From NCBI GenBank assembly GCA_900543325.1, contig UQQU01000055.1, positions 1-22,790 on the forward strand: a stretch of DNA of 22,790 bases, read 5' to 3'. The notes beneath the pieces were generated by a model, which was not told the DNA's origin, did not search any database, and worked only from the letters and a program-made list of their open reading frames with translations. The translations under genes were made by a program, and so were the position numbers. The stretch comes from an uncultured Clostridium sp. GTDB taxonomy: Bacteria > Bacillota > Clostridia > Clostridiales > Clostridiaceae. Of the stretch, positions 7,317 to 13,722 are shown in pieces (within the stretch, counting starts at the first letter, position 1; the number at the start of each line of letters is the position of its first letter).

Positions 7317-8432
7317 TTAATTTTCCTTTGGTTTTGCAAATATCATTCTTCCAGCAGAAGTTTGCAGAACAGATGTAACTGTTATAAAAATTTCTTCTCC
7401 AATAAACTTTCTTCCACCTTCAACTACAATCATAGTTCCATCATCTAGATATCCAATTCCTTGTGCTGATTCTTTACCATCTTTTATAACCACAATCTTC
7501 ATTTCTTCTCCTGGGAGAACCACTGCTTTTATTGCATTAGCTAAATCGTTTATATTTAAAACAGGTACACCTTGAAACTCTGCAACTTTATTTAAATTAA
7601 AGTCATTTGTTATAACTTTTCCACCTAATTTTTGAGCTAACTTTAATAATTTACTGTCAACCTCAGCAATTTCTTTAAAATCACCTTCCCAAATTTCAGT
7701 TTCAACTTCTAATTCCTTCTGAATTTTATTTAGTATATCTAATCCTCTTCTTCCTCTATTTCTTTTTAAGGAATCTGAAGAATCTGATATATGACGAAGT
7801 TCATCTAAAACAAAACTTGGTATAACTAAAGTACCTTCTATAAATCCTGTCTTACATAAATCAAAAATTCTACCATCAATTATAACTGATGTATCTAATA
7901 CCTTTGCACTACTCTTCGCAAGACCCTTACTTTTCTTTTCTTTATCTTTCTCTCTTAAATTATTCTTTTTAAATATGGATAAAGTTGAAGAAATATCATC
8001 CTTCTTCTTTATAAATATTTCTGCTCCAATTATTGCTGCTATTAATTCTAATAATACAAATATTATGGGTCCTATAGCAGGATGTATTCCTGAAAATATT
8101 CCTGAAAAAGGCGCTCCTATAAATGCTGCAATAATTAATCCTATTAAAATTCCTAAACTCCCCAAAATTAATTCTTGAGCACTTAATCTTTGAATGTTTT
8201 TTTCCATTCTATCTATAATATTTGATATCCATTTATATAATCCTGGTGAAATAAAATAAAAAATAATTCCAAATAATAGTATGCAAAAAATATAAAATAT
8301 AGTTGTTGATATTGCACCTTTAATAACATTAATTTTAAATCCTCTACTAACGGCTAATATTCCTTCACCAACAATATATCCAATAACTAATCCCAAAAGA
8401 GTAAAAATTATCTTTAGAGATTTTTTAAACAT
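7317..8432 (-). CDS. yacL: Membrane-anchored PIN-TRAM domain protein, YacL family
   Basis: 371 aa. The first roughly 140 residues contain four hydrophobic segments, the second ending in ILLFGIIFYFISPGLY and the last two LGILIGLIIAAFIGAPFSGIF and AIGPIIFVLLELIAAIIGAEI, with the rest predicted in the cytoplasm. A PIN nuclease-like domain follows at about 180-300 (VLDTSVIIDGRIFDL, FVLDELRHI, KVITNDFNLNKVA supply the acidic residues). A TRAM domain (about 310-368; GEEMKIVVIKDGKESAQGIGYLDDGTMIVVEGG) suggests RNA binding. The family is a putative membrane-bound RNase of unknown target. The start has AGGAGGTG upstream. It heads yacL-ispD, next to disA and radA as in Bacillus. Confidence 0.93.
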   Translation of the reverse strand: MFKKSLKIIFTLLGLVIGYIVGEGILAVSRGFKINVIKGAISTTIFYIFCILLFGIIFYFISPGLYKWISNIIDRMEKNIQRLSAQELILGSLGILIGLIIAAFIGAPFSGIFSGIHPAIGPIIFVLLELIAAIIGAEIFIKKKDDISSTLSIFKKNNLREKDKEKKSKGLAKSSAKVLDTSVIIDGRIFDLCKTGFIEGTLVIPSFVLDELRHISDSSDSLKRNRGRRGLDILNKIQKELEVETEIWEGDFKEIAEVDSKLLKLAQKLGGKVITNDFNLNKVAEFQGVPVLNINDLANAIKAVVLPGEEMKIVVIKDGKESAQGIGYLDDGTMIVVEGGRKFIGEEIFITVTSVLQTSAGRMIFAKPKEN

Positions 8433-8486
8433 AAACTCACCTCCTATTAAAAAGCTATACAGAATAGTTATAAATAACCATTTTTT

Positions 8487-8495
8487 ATTATACCA
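8487..8495 (-). promoter_or_regulatory. Extended -10 promoter for yacL-ispD
   Basis: On the minus strand TGGTATAAT gives an extended -10 element about 55 nt before the yacL start. No good -35 lies 16-18 nt upstream (TAATAG at 17), which is usual for extended -10 promoters. Confidence 0.5.
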
Positions 8496-8617
8496 TAATA
8501 TTAATATTACTATTACAAGTATTTAAATTTTAAAAATAAAATTTAACATTAATACCCCCTATCAAAATATCAATAGGTTGTTTATTATAATATTAAACAA
8601 TGCGACCAAGGGTTGTA

Positions 8618-8647
8618 TTGACAAAATTGTCTGAAAATGCTTATAAT
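8618..8647 (+). promoter_or_regulatory. Near-consensus sigma-A promoter of the plus-strand gene at 8684
   Basis: TTGACA (8618-8623), an 18-nt spacer and TATAAT (8642-8647) are all on the plus strand. The predicted start near 8654 precedes the AAGGAG at 8669-8674. The promoter lies inside the upstream extension of the open frame, which argues that translation begins at 8684 and not at 8600. Confidence 0.9.
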
Positions 8648-8683
8648 TTATATAAGGATTATATTTCTAAGGAGTTGAGGCAA

Positions 8684-9082
8684 ATGAAAGACATTATATT
8701 TGATAGCTTTCAAAATGACGTCAGTGAATCTCTATTAAGGCACAAAAGTATTCTAGATGTTCTAACTAAGTATACTGAATCTAGTTCTAGAGTTAACAGA
8801 GCAGTAGCCAAAGCTGTTACAAACTGTGGTTGCATTGAGATAAATGCAAAAAAGCAATGTCTGCCAAATGAAGACAACTCATTGGAAGATTTATCTGAGT
8901 GTTTAAAAACTCATATGGATGGTTGCTTATGTGAAAATTGCCGTGAAGTTATAGAAAGAGAGATTGGTAATAACTTATTTTATCTTACTTCTCTTTGTAA
9001 TATTCTTGATATAAATCTTTACGACGTTCTATTAAAAGAAAGCGATAAAATTACCACCCTAGGTAAATTTACCTTTAGATAA
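8684..9082 (+). CDS. Cysteine-rich helical protein of unknown function, possibly MazG-like
   Basis: 132 aa. I do not recognise it with certainty. The start is ATG at 8684 with AAGGAG 9 nt upstream; an in-frame ATG at 8600 is rejected because the promoter lies after it. Visible features: an amphipathic amino-terminal helix region (FDSFQNDVSESLLRHKSILDVLTKY), an NCGC motif at 47-50, a CLCENC cluster at 81-86 and further Cys at 59, 73 and 105, eight in all. The carboxyl half EREIGNNLFYLTSLCNILDINLYDVLLKE resembles the last helices of MazG-type all-alpha NTP pyrophosphohydrolases, but the EExxD metal site is not clear. The eight Cys could bind zinc or another metal. It is the only sizeable plus-strand gene here, divergent from yacL, with its own promoter and terminator. 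Function unknown. Confidence 0.85.
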   Translation: MKDIIFDSFQNDVSESLLRHKSILDVLTKYTESSSRVNRAVAKAVTNCGCIEINAKKQCLPNEDNSLEDLSECLKTHMDGCLCENCREVIEREIGNNLFYLTSLCNILDINLYDVLLKESDKITTLGKFTFR

Positions 9083-9118
9083 ATATATAAGCAGGTTTAC
9101 ACCTGCTTATATATTTTT
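9083..9118 (+). terminator. Rho-independent terminator of the plus-strand gene
   Basis: A perfect 14-bp stem (9083-9096 with 9101-9114) topped by AAGCAGGT/ACCTGCTT, loop TTAC, and a T run to 9118. It begins right after the stop codon. In the other direction it may also stop disA transcripts, but the U-run on that side is weak. Confidence 0.9.
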
Positions 9119-9150
9119 ACCAATATTTTTATTAATATTCCAAAGATTTA

Positions 9151-10215
9151 TTAAATTTCTTTCTTTAAATGAATTTGCTCTTTTATTCTCTTTAATCCAC
9201 TTCTTATAGCTGTAGCTCTTGCCTCACCTATACCTTCAACTTGATCTAGCTCTTCTTTGCTTGCAGCAATTACATATTTTAATTTATTAAAATGCTTTAT
9301 TAAATTTTCAATTACGTTAGTTGGAATTCTTGGAATTTTAAATAATATTCTATATCCCTTTGGCGAAATTAATGTATCTACTAACGATACACCACCAAAG
9401 CCAAGTACTTTCGCAATAATTTCCAAGTCTACTAACTCTTCTGAATTTAACTTTTGAATATCTTTATATATACTATTGTGATCTGTATTTTCTCCACAAT
9501 AATCTCTAATTAAAAGGATTCCATCTCTCTCTATATATCTTATTAATTCATTAAGTTGCATAGAAATAAGTCTACCTTCATTACCTAATTCTAAAATGTA
9601 CCTTTTTATTTCTTCAACTATCCTCATCACCATTTCAGTTCTTTGAATTGCAGTTACTACATCAAAAACAGTTGTTAAATCTTGAAACTCTAAAATATTC
9701 AAATTATTTATAACTCTTTCTAGAACATTAACGTATTTCTCTAAAGTTTGAACAGCTTGGTTGGCTTTTGCTAATATTACACTTGTATCTTGTAATACAT
9801 ATTTTATATCACCTTTATATATTGTAATAATATTTCTTCTTTGAGATATAGCAACAACTATAGTATCCGTTTGCTTTGCTATTCTTTGTGCAGTTCTGTG
9901 TCTTGTTCCCGTTTCATAGGTTGTTATAGATGGATCAGGTAATAATTGTGCATTAGCACAAACTATCTTTCTTAAATCCTGACTTAATACTATAGCTCCG
10001 TCCATTTTAGCTAACTCATAAATATATGCTGGAGTATACTCTGAATTTATATTGAAGCCACCATCTACTATATTCATTACATCTTCAGAATCCCCTAAAA
10101 CTATTAATCCACCAGTTTTAGCTCTTAAAATATTTTCTAGTCCTTCCCTTAAATTTGTTCCAGGACTAACTATTTTTAATATATTTTTTATTTCGTTATC
10201 ATCCTTAATTCTCAT
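9151..10215 (-). CDS. disA: DNA integrity scanning protein DisA, diadenylate cyclase
   Basis: 354 aa. It makes cyclic di-AMP from two ATP and scans DNA for branched structures. The DAC domain occupies about 1-140, with the active-site motifs DGAIVL (about 70) and RHRTAQR (about 103). A helical spine follows, then a carboxyl-terminal helix-hairpin-helix (LDQVEGIGEARATAIRSGLKRI) for branched DNA. The ATG at 10215 has AGGTG 6 nt before it. A GTG three codons upstream overlaps that site and is less likely. It lies 56 nt after radA, the conserved pair. Both catalytic motifs look intact, so activity is expected; DarA, a c-di-AMP receptor, is encoded about 11 kb away in the same window. Confidence 0.97.
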   Translation of the reverse strand: MRIKDDNEIKNILKIVSPGTNLREGLENILRAKTGGLIVLGDSEDVMNIVDGGFNINSEYTPAYIYELAKMDGAIVLSQDLRKIVCANAQLLPDPSITTYETGTRHRTAQRIAKQTDTIVVAISQRRNIITIYKGDIKYVLQDTSVILAKANQAVQTLEKYVNVLERVINNLNILEFQDLTTVFDVVTAIQRTEMVMRIVEEIKRYILELGNEGRLISMQLNELIRYIERDGILLIRDYCGENTDHNSIYKDIQKLNSEELVDLEIIAKVLGFGGVSLVDTLISPKGYRILFKIPRIPTNVIENLIKHFNKLKYVIAASKEELDQVEGIGEARATAIRSGLKRIKEQIHLKKEI

Positions 10216-10271
10216 GCTAATCACCTAATCTATTACTTTCACATACTTTCTATAATAATTATATTTTACAC

Positions 10272-11663
10272 CTATTTATATACATCTGCTATAACATCAT
10301 TTAGAGTTTTCATTGACATTATTTTTATATTAGGTATTTTCACTTCTTTACTAAAAGAATCCTTAGCCACATATACCTTTTTAAATCCCATTCTTGCTAA
10401 CTCTTTAACTCTTATTTCTATAGATGGAACCTTCTTCAATTCTCCTGTTAAGCCAACATCAGCTATAAATGCAACATTTGCCTCTATTCCTCTTTGTTTT
10501 ACAGATGAAACTATACTCATAATTACAGCCAAATTAATACCTTGCTCTTTTATTCGCATTCCACCTGTAGTCTTTATAATAACATTTTTATCATAAAGAT
10601 TAATTCCACCTCTTTGCTCTAAAATTGATATCAAGGTATTTAGCTTATCTTTTCCTAATGTTTCACCTATTCTAGTAGGATAAGGAGTAAATGTTTTTGA
10701 AACTAAACTTTCTACTTCTGTAATTATAGGTCTAGATCCTTCCTTTATAACCGTTAATGTACTTCCTGATACTATTTCTCCCTCTTCTCTTTTAGTCATA
10801 AAAAATTCTGATGGATTATCAATAGACATCATACCCTTTTCAGACATTTGAAAAAATCCAGTCTCCCCTGTACTTCCAAATCTATTTTTAGAACTAACTA
10901 ATCCTCTTAATTCTTCATCAGTATCACACTCTATAATTAATACAGTATCAACTAAATGTTCTAACGCTCTAAGACCAGCTAATTCATCCGCCTTTGTCAT
11001 CTGCCCTACTATAATTACTGCTCTTTGTCTTTTATTATCCTTAGCAATTCTTAGCAATTCATTAGCACACTCCATTGTTTGAGTAGGAGAACCTGCTCTT
11101 GCTGGTAATGAACTTTCCATAGTGAATGTTTGTATACTATCTATTATTAATAAATCTGGATCTATTTCATTAACAGCGTCTACAACATTATCCATGCTAG
11201 TTTCTTGAACAACCCAAATATTATCGTTAATTTTATCTAAAATTCTATCAGCTCTATTTTTTATTTGACTATCACTTTCTTCTCCAGATGCATAAATAAC
11301 TTTATGTCCAGCCCTAGCAATATTATCTGCTACCTGTAATAATAAAGTTGATTTTCCTGCTCCTGGTCTTGCTGTTATTATAGTAATGGAATCCTTAACA
11401 ATTCCGCCTCCCATTACTCTATCAAACTCACTTATTCCAGTTACAATTCTATCACTTTTACTTGAAGTAACTTCAGATAGCTTTTTAATTGGTTTTTTAG
11501 CTAATTGTCTTACCTTTATTGCTTCTTTTGTAGATTTATTCTGTTGAACAACTTGTTCTTCAGTAAACGTATTCCAACTGCTACAATCTGGACATTTTCC
11601 CATCCATTTTGGTGATTCATATCCACATTCTTGACATATAAATACAGATTTTATCTTTGCCAT
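10272..11663 (-). CDS. radA: DNA repair ATPase RadA (Sms), RecA-like helicase
   Basis: 463 aa. It processes recombination intermediates, driving branch migration with RecA. Seen in order: an amino-terminal zinc finger CQEC...CPDC (Cys 10, 13, 24, 27), a RecA-like ATPase with Walker A ARPGAGKST (about 97-105) and Walker B DPDLLIIDSIQT, the diagnostic KNRFG motif (about 258-262), and a Lon-protease-like carboxyl domain (LAVIMSIVSS, FIADVGLTGELK) without the catalytic Ser. The ATG at 11663 follows GGTGA by about 8 nt; the GTG four codons upstream overlaps that site. In Bacillus radA follows clpC directly; here gapN, nagR and nagB lie between, so it needs its own promoter, which I could not identify with confidence in the AT-rich 250 nt upstream. 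Confidence 0.97.
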   Translation of the reverse strand: MAKIKSVFICQECGYESPKWMGKCPDCSSWNTFTEEQVVQQNKSTKEAIKVRQLAKKPIKKLSEVTSSKSDRIVTGISEFDRVMGGGIVKDSITIITARPGAGKSTLLLQVADNIARAGHKVIYASGEESDSQIKNRADRILDKINDNIWVVQETSMDNVVDAVNEIDPDLLIIDSIQTFTMESSLPARAGSPTQTMECANELLRIAKDNKRQRAVIIVGQMTKADELAGLRALEHLVDTVLIIECDTDEELRGLVSSKNRFGSTGETGFFQMSEKGMMSIDNPSEFFMTKREEGEIVSGSTLTVIKEGSRPIITEVESLVSKTFTPYPTRIGETLGKDKLNTLISILEQRGGINLYDKNVIIKTTGGMRIKEQGINLAVIMSIVSSVKQRGIEANVAFIADVGLTGELKKVPSIEIRVKELARMGFKKVYVAKDSFSKEVKIPNIKIMSMKTLNDVIADVYK

Positions 11664-11869
11664 ATTCTTCACCACTCTATCTATTTTAATATAAAATTCT
11701 TATTCTATCGTAAAATGAGCATAATACTTCTAACTTTAACTAACTAAGTTTAAATTTGTAGCTTCAGTTAAGTCTAAGTAATTAAAATAAAATTTCTATT
11801 CTCATTTAAATTCCAATTTACTCTATATAATATAACATACTTAAAATATAAAAAATATAAAAAATATAA

Positions 11870-11910
11870 AAATAAACCATAAGATATTTACTAATTCTTA
11901 TGGTTTATTT
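11870..11910 (-). terminator. Terminator after nagB
   Basis: AAATAAACCATAAG (11870-11883) and CTTATGGTTTATTT (11897-11910) are a perfect 14-bp stem with a 13-nt loop. On the minus strand it is followed by a very T-rich tract. It starts 12 nt after the nagB stop. The remaining spacer to radA (11664-11869) shows only AT-rich sequence with several short A-rich repeats and no convincing gene. Confidence 0.85.
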
Positions 11911-11921
11911 TTGTATTTTAT

Positions 11922-12653
11922 TTACTTTTCAATAAGCTTCGCAGCTTCCTTATCAACTATTACGATAACATCTCTATGCATTTGTAACATAGACGCTGGA
12001 TTATCTGTTGAAATCTTACCTGAGAATAATCCTTTAATAGCCTCAGCTTTACTTTCTCCTGATGCAATAAGAACTATTTTTTTAGCTTTCATTATTCCAC
12101 CTAAGCCCATACTTACAGCTTTTCTTGGAACATCCTCTATATTCTCAAAAAATCTAGCATTTGCTTCAATAGTATCTTGAGTTAAAGTTATTACATTCGT
12201 TCCTACAGATAACTCATCATCTGGCTCATTGAATGCAATATGACCATTATTTCCAACACCTAATAATTGGATATCTACGCCTCCTAACTCTTGTATTTTC
12301 TTATCATACTCTGAGCATTCTTTTTCTAAATCTTCTGCTAATCCATTTGGAACAAAAGTTTTTTGAATATCTATATTAACATGCTTAAATAAATTTTCAT
12401 TCATAAAATATCTATAACTTTGTTCATGTTCAGGATTTAATCCTACATACTCATCTAAGTTTATTGTAGTAACTTTTGAAAAATCTACTTCATTATTTTG
12501 ATACATTTTTATTAGTTCTTTATACATTCCAACTGGTGATCCTCCAGTAGCTAAACCTAAAACCGCATTTGGATTTTTATTTATGACCTTAGCAAACTCC
12601 TCTGCTGCAGCTCTACTTAATTCTTCATAATTTTTAGTAATTATTAATTTCAT
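11922..12653 (-). CDS. nagB: Glucosamine-6-phosphate deaminase
   Basis: 243 aa. It converts glucosamine 6-phosphate to fructose 6-phosphate and ammonia, which commits amino sugars to glycolysis. Motifs seen: LGLATGGSPVGMYKELI (sugar-phosphate binding), TINLDEYVGL with the catalytic Asp region, LLGVGNNGHIAFNEP with the conserved Asn-Gly-His, and VIVDKEAAKLI at the end. The length matches Firmicute NagB, without the allosteric tail of E. coli. Its start overlaps the nagR stop by 4 nt (ATGA), so the two are translationally coupled. nagA, the deacetylase often adjacent, is not here. A strong terminator follows. Confidence 0.96.
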   Translation of the reverse strand: MKLIITKNYEELSRAAAEEFAKVINKNPNAVLGLATGGSPVGMYKELIKMYQNNEVDFSKVTTINLDEYVGLNPEHEQSYRYFMNENLFKHVNIDIQKTFVPNGLAEDLEKECSEYDKKIQELGGVDIQLLGVGNNGHIAFNEPDDELSVGTNVITLTQDTIEANARFFENIEDVPRKAVSMGLGGIMKAKKIVLIASGESKAEAIKGLFSGKISTDNPASMLQMHRDVIVIVDKEAAKLIEK

Positions 12654-13372
12654 AATATCTCTCCCTCTTTCCTTGAAATATTTACTTGTAATGTAAATTT
12701 ATCTGATTTATAAAATGCTTCTTCTAAAAATAAAAGCTTGTCTGTATTCGTAAAAGTTTTACTAATCATCTTTAGTATAGGTGTATCCTTTTCACACTCT
12801 AATAAATTTCTTATTTCATCATTAACATTTACTGCTACTATAGATGAATTAGAATTTGTAATCACATATCCAAATCCCTCCAAAACTTTATATAAAGATC
12901 CTTCTAGCATTTTTTCATTAACATGCCCGCAATAATCAACTGGTATATATACAGTTTCTAACGCAATACACTCACTATCTACTATTCTTTTTCTTGTTAT
13001 TTTATATAACTTATCTAATATAAAAATATCCTGCATATCTTCAGGAGTATCTATAACCGCAAACTCTACTACTTTAGTTTCTAATACTCTACCACTTTGT
13101 TTTATCATTTCTGTAAAGCTCATCATATCTTTTTGATTTACTTTTTGCTCACATACAAAAGTCCCCTTACCTTTTTTTCTTGTTAGTACTCCTTCTTGTA
13201 CTAATTCTCCGATAGCTTGTCTTATTGTCATTCTACTGACACCATAAATCTCACAAAGCTCTCTTTCACTTGAAATACAATCTCCAGCCTTCCAAATTCC
13301 ATTAGCTATTTTTTTTATAAAATCATTTTTTAATTGATAATATACTGGTATTGGACTATTTTTATCTATCAT
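12650..13372 (-). CDS. nagR: GntR/HutC-family repressor of amino-sugar use (NagR-like)
   Basis: 240 aa. The amino-terminal winged helix-turn-helix (about 1-70: SSERELCEIYGVSRMTIRQAIGELVQEGVLTRKKGKGTFV) is typical GntR. The carboxyl part (about 85-235) is a UTRA ligand domain, as in NagR (YvoA) and DasR, which sense glucosamine 6-phosphate or N-acetylglucosamine 6-phosphate. It overlaps nagB by 4 nt, and a palindromic site lies in its own promoter, so autorepression of nagR-nagB is likely. The start is ATG with GGGAGTG upstream. The ligand is inferred from the nagB linkage, not from visible residues. Confidence 0.9.
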   Translation of the reverse strand: MIDKNSPIPVYYQLKNDFIKKIANGIWKAGDCISSERELCEIYGVSRMTIRQAIGELVQEGVLTRKKGKGTFVCEQKVNQKDMMSFTEMIKQSGRVLETKVVEFAVIDTPEDMQDIFILDKLYKITRKRIVDSECIALETVYIPVDYCGHVNEKMLEGSLYKVLEGFGYVITNSNSSIVAVNVNDEIRNLLECEKDTPILKMISKTFTNTDKLLFLEEAFYKSDKFTLQVNISRKEGEIL

Positions 13373-13390
13373 ATTATCACTCCCAATTTC

Positions 13391-13419
13391 ATTATATGAT
13401 ATATATATATAGTTGTCTA
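13391..13419 (-). promoter_or_regulatory. Sigma-A promoter of nagR-nagB
   Basis: On the minus strand TAGACA (13419-13414), a 17-nt spacer and a perfect TATAAT (13396-13391). The transcript would start about 12 nt before the nagR ATG and just include GGGAGTG. The -35 and part of the spacer lie inside the operator. Confidence 0.7.
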
Positions 13420-13426
13420 TACCAGT
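13411..13426. promoter_or_regulatory. NagR/dre-type operator in the nagR promoter
   Basis: AGTTGTCTATACCAGT is an imperfect palindrome (TTGTCTATACCA, reverse TGGTATAGACAA). It resembles the TGGTCTAGACCA-type sites bound by DasR and YvoA/NagR. Its overlap with the -35 of nagR suggests repression by steric block. It is the only such site I found in the window. Confidence 0.75.
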
Positions 13427-13452
13427 TAGGAAATTTTTTTAATAAAAAAATA

Positions 13453-13482
13453 TGCATATTTATTTATTATTTGGAAATGCTA
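13453..13482 (+). promoter_or_regulatory. Possible sigma-G (forespore) promoter of the 53-aa ORF
   Basis: TGCATA (13453-13458), a 17-nt spacer and AATGCTA (13476-13482) match the Bacillus sigma-G consensus TGAATA/CATACTA at 5 of 6 and 5 of 7 bases. Read with the sigma-F style the same site is GCATA-N14-GGAAATGCTA. No good sigma-A promoter serves the ORF. The predicted start near 13489 lies just before its AAGGAG site. Confidence 0.45.
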
Positions 13483-13510
13483 TCTATATAAATTACAAGG
13501 AGATGGTATT

Positions 13511-13672
13511 TTGATAGATAAATCTTATTTATATAATGTTCCTTCTAAAAATATTCTTAATAGTTATAAACCTAAAAATTTATCTAATGATTCTATAGAT
13601 AATTATCCTGTTGACTCTATAGAAAATATGGTTATAAACTCTAATCTAAACGATGAAAACTCTATAAAATAA
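13511..13672 (+). CDS. Small 53-aa protein of unknown function, TTG start
   Basis: An open frame of 53 codons begins with TTG at 13511, 8 nt after AAGGAG (13497-13502), and ends TAA at 13672. The product is Asn/Ser/Asp-rich with no Cys, no membrane segment and no signal peptide (IDKSYLYNVPSKNILNSY at the start, NLNDENSIK at the end). I recognise no family; it is not an alpha/beta-type SASP. A real gene is supported by three independent signals: the ribosome binding site, a forespore-type promoter upstream and a Rho-independent terminator 24 nt downstream with its U-run on this strand. It lies divergent to nagR and convergent with gapN. If the promoter is right it is a forespore-expressed small protein. 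Confidence 0.6.
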   Translation: MIDKSYLYNVPSKNILNSYKPKNLSNDSIDNYPVDSIENMVINSNLNDENSIK

Positions 13673-13695
13673 TACTATATGATATAATCAATAAG

Positions 13696-13722
13696 AAAGT
13701 AAGGTAAGAACCTTACTTTTTT
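13696..13722 (+). terminator. Terminator after the 53-aa ORF, overlapping the gapN stop
   Basis: AAAGTAAGGT (13696-13705), loop AAGA, ACCTTACTTT (13710-13719), then T to 13722. The six-T run favours the plus strand. The gapN stop codon (13713-13715) lies in the right arm, so on the minus strand the hairpin may also end gapN transcripts, with a weaker U tract. Confidence 0.85.

Noticed and set aside
8600..8683. Upstream in-frame ATG extending the plus-strand gene by 28 codons
   Set aside because: The consensus promoter (8618-8647) lies inside this extension and no ribosome site precedes 8600, whereas AAGGAG precedes the ATG at 8684.
11840..11870. Repeated AAAAATAT units as a possible tandem repeat array
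   Set aside because: Only about three short imperfect units of low-complexity A/T sequence; they form the T tract of the nagB terminator.
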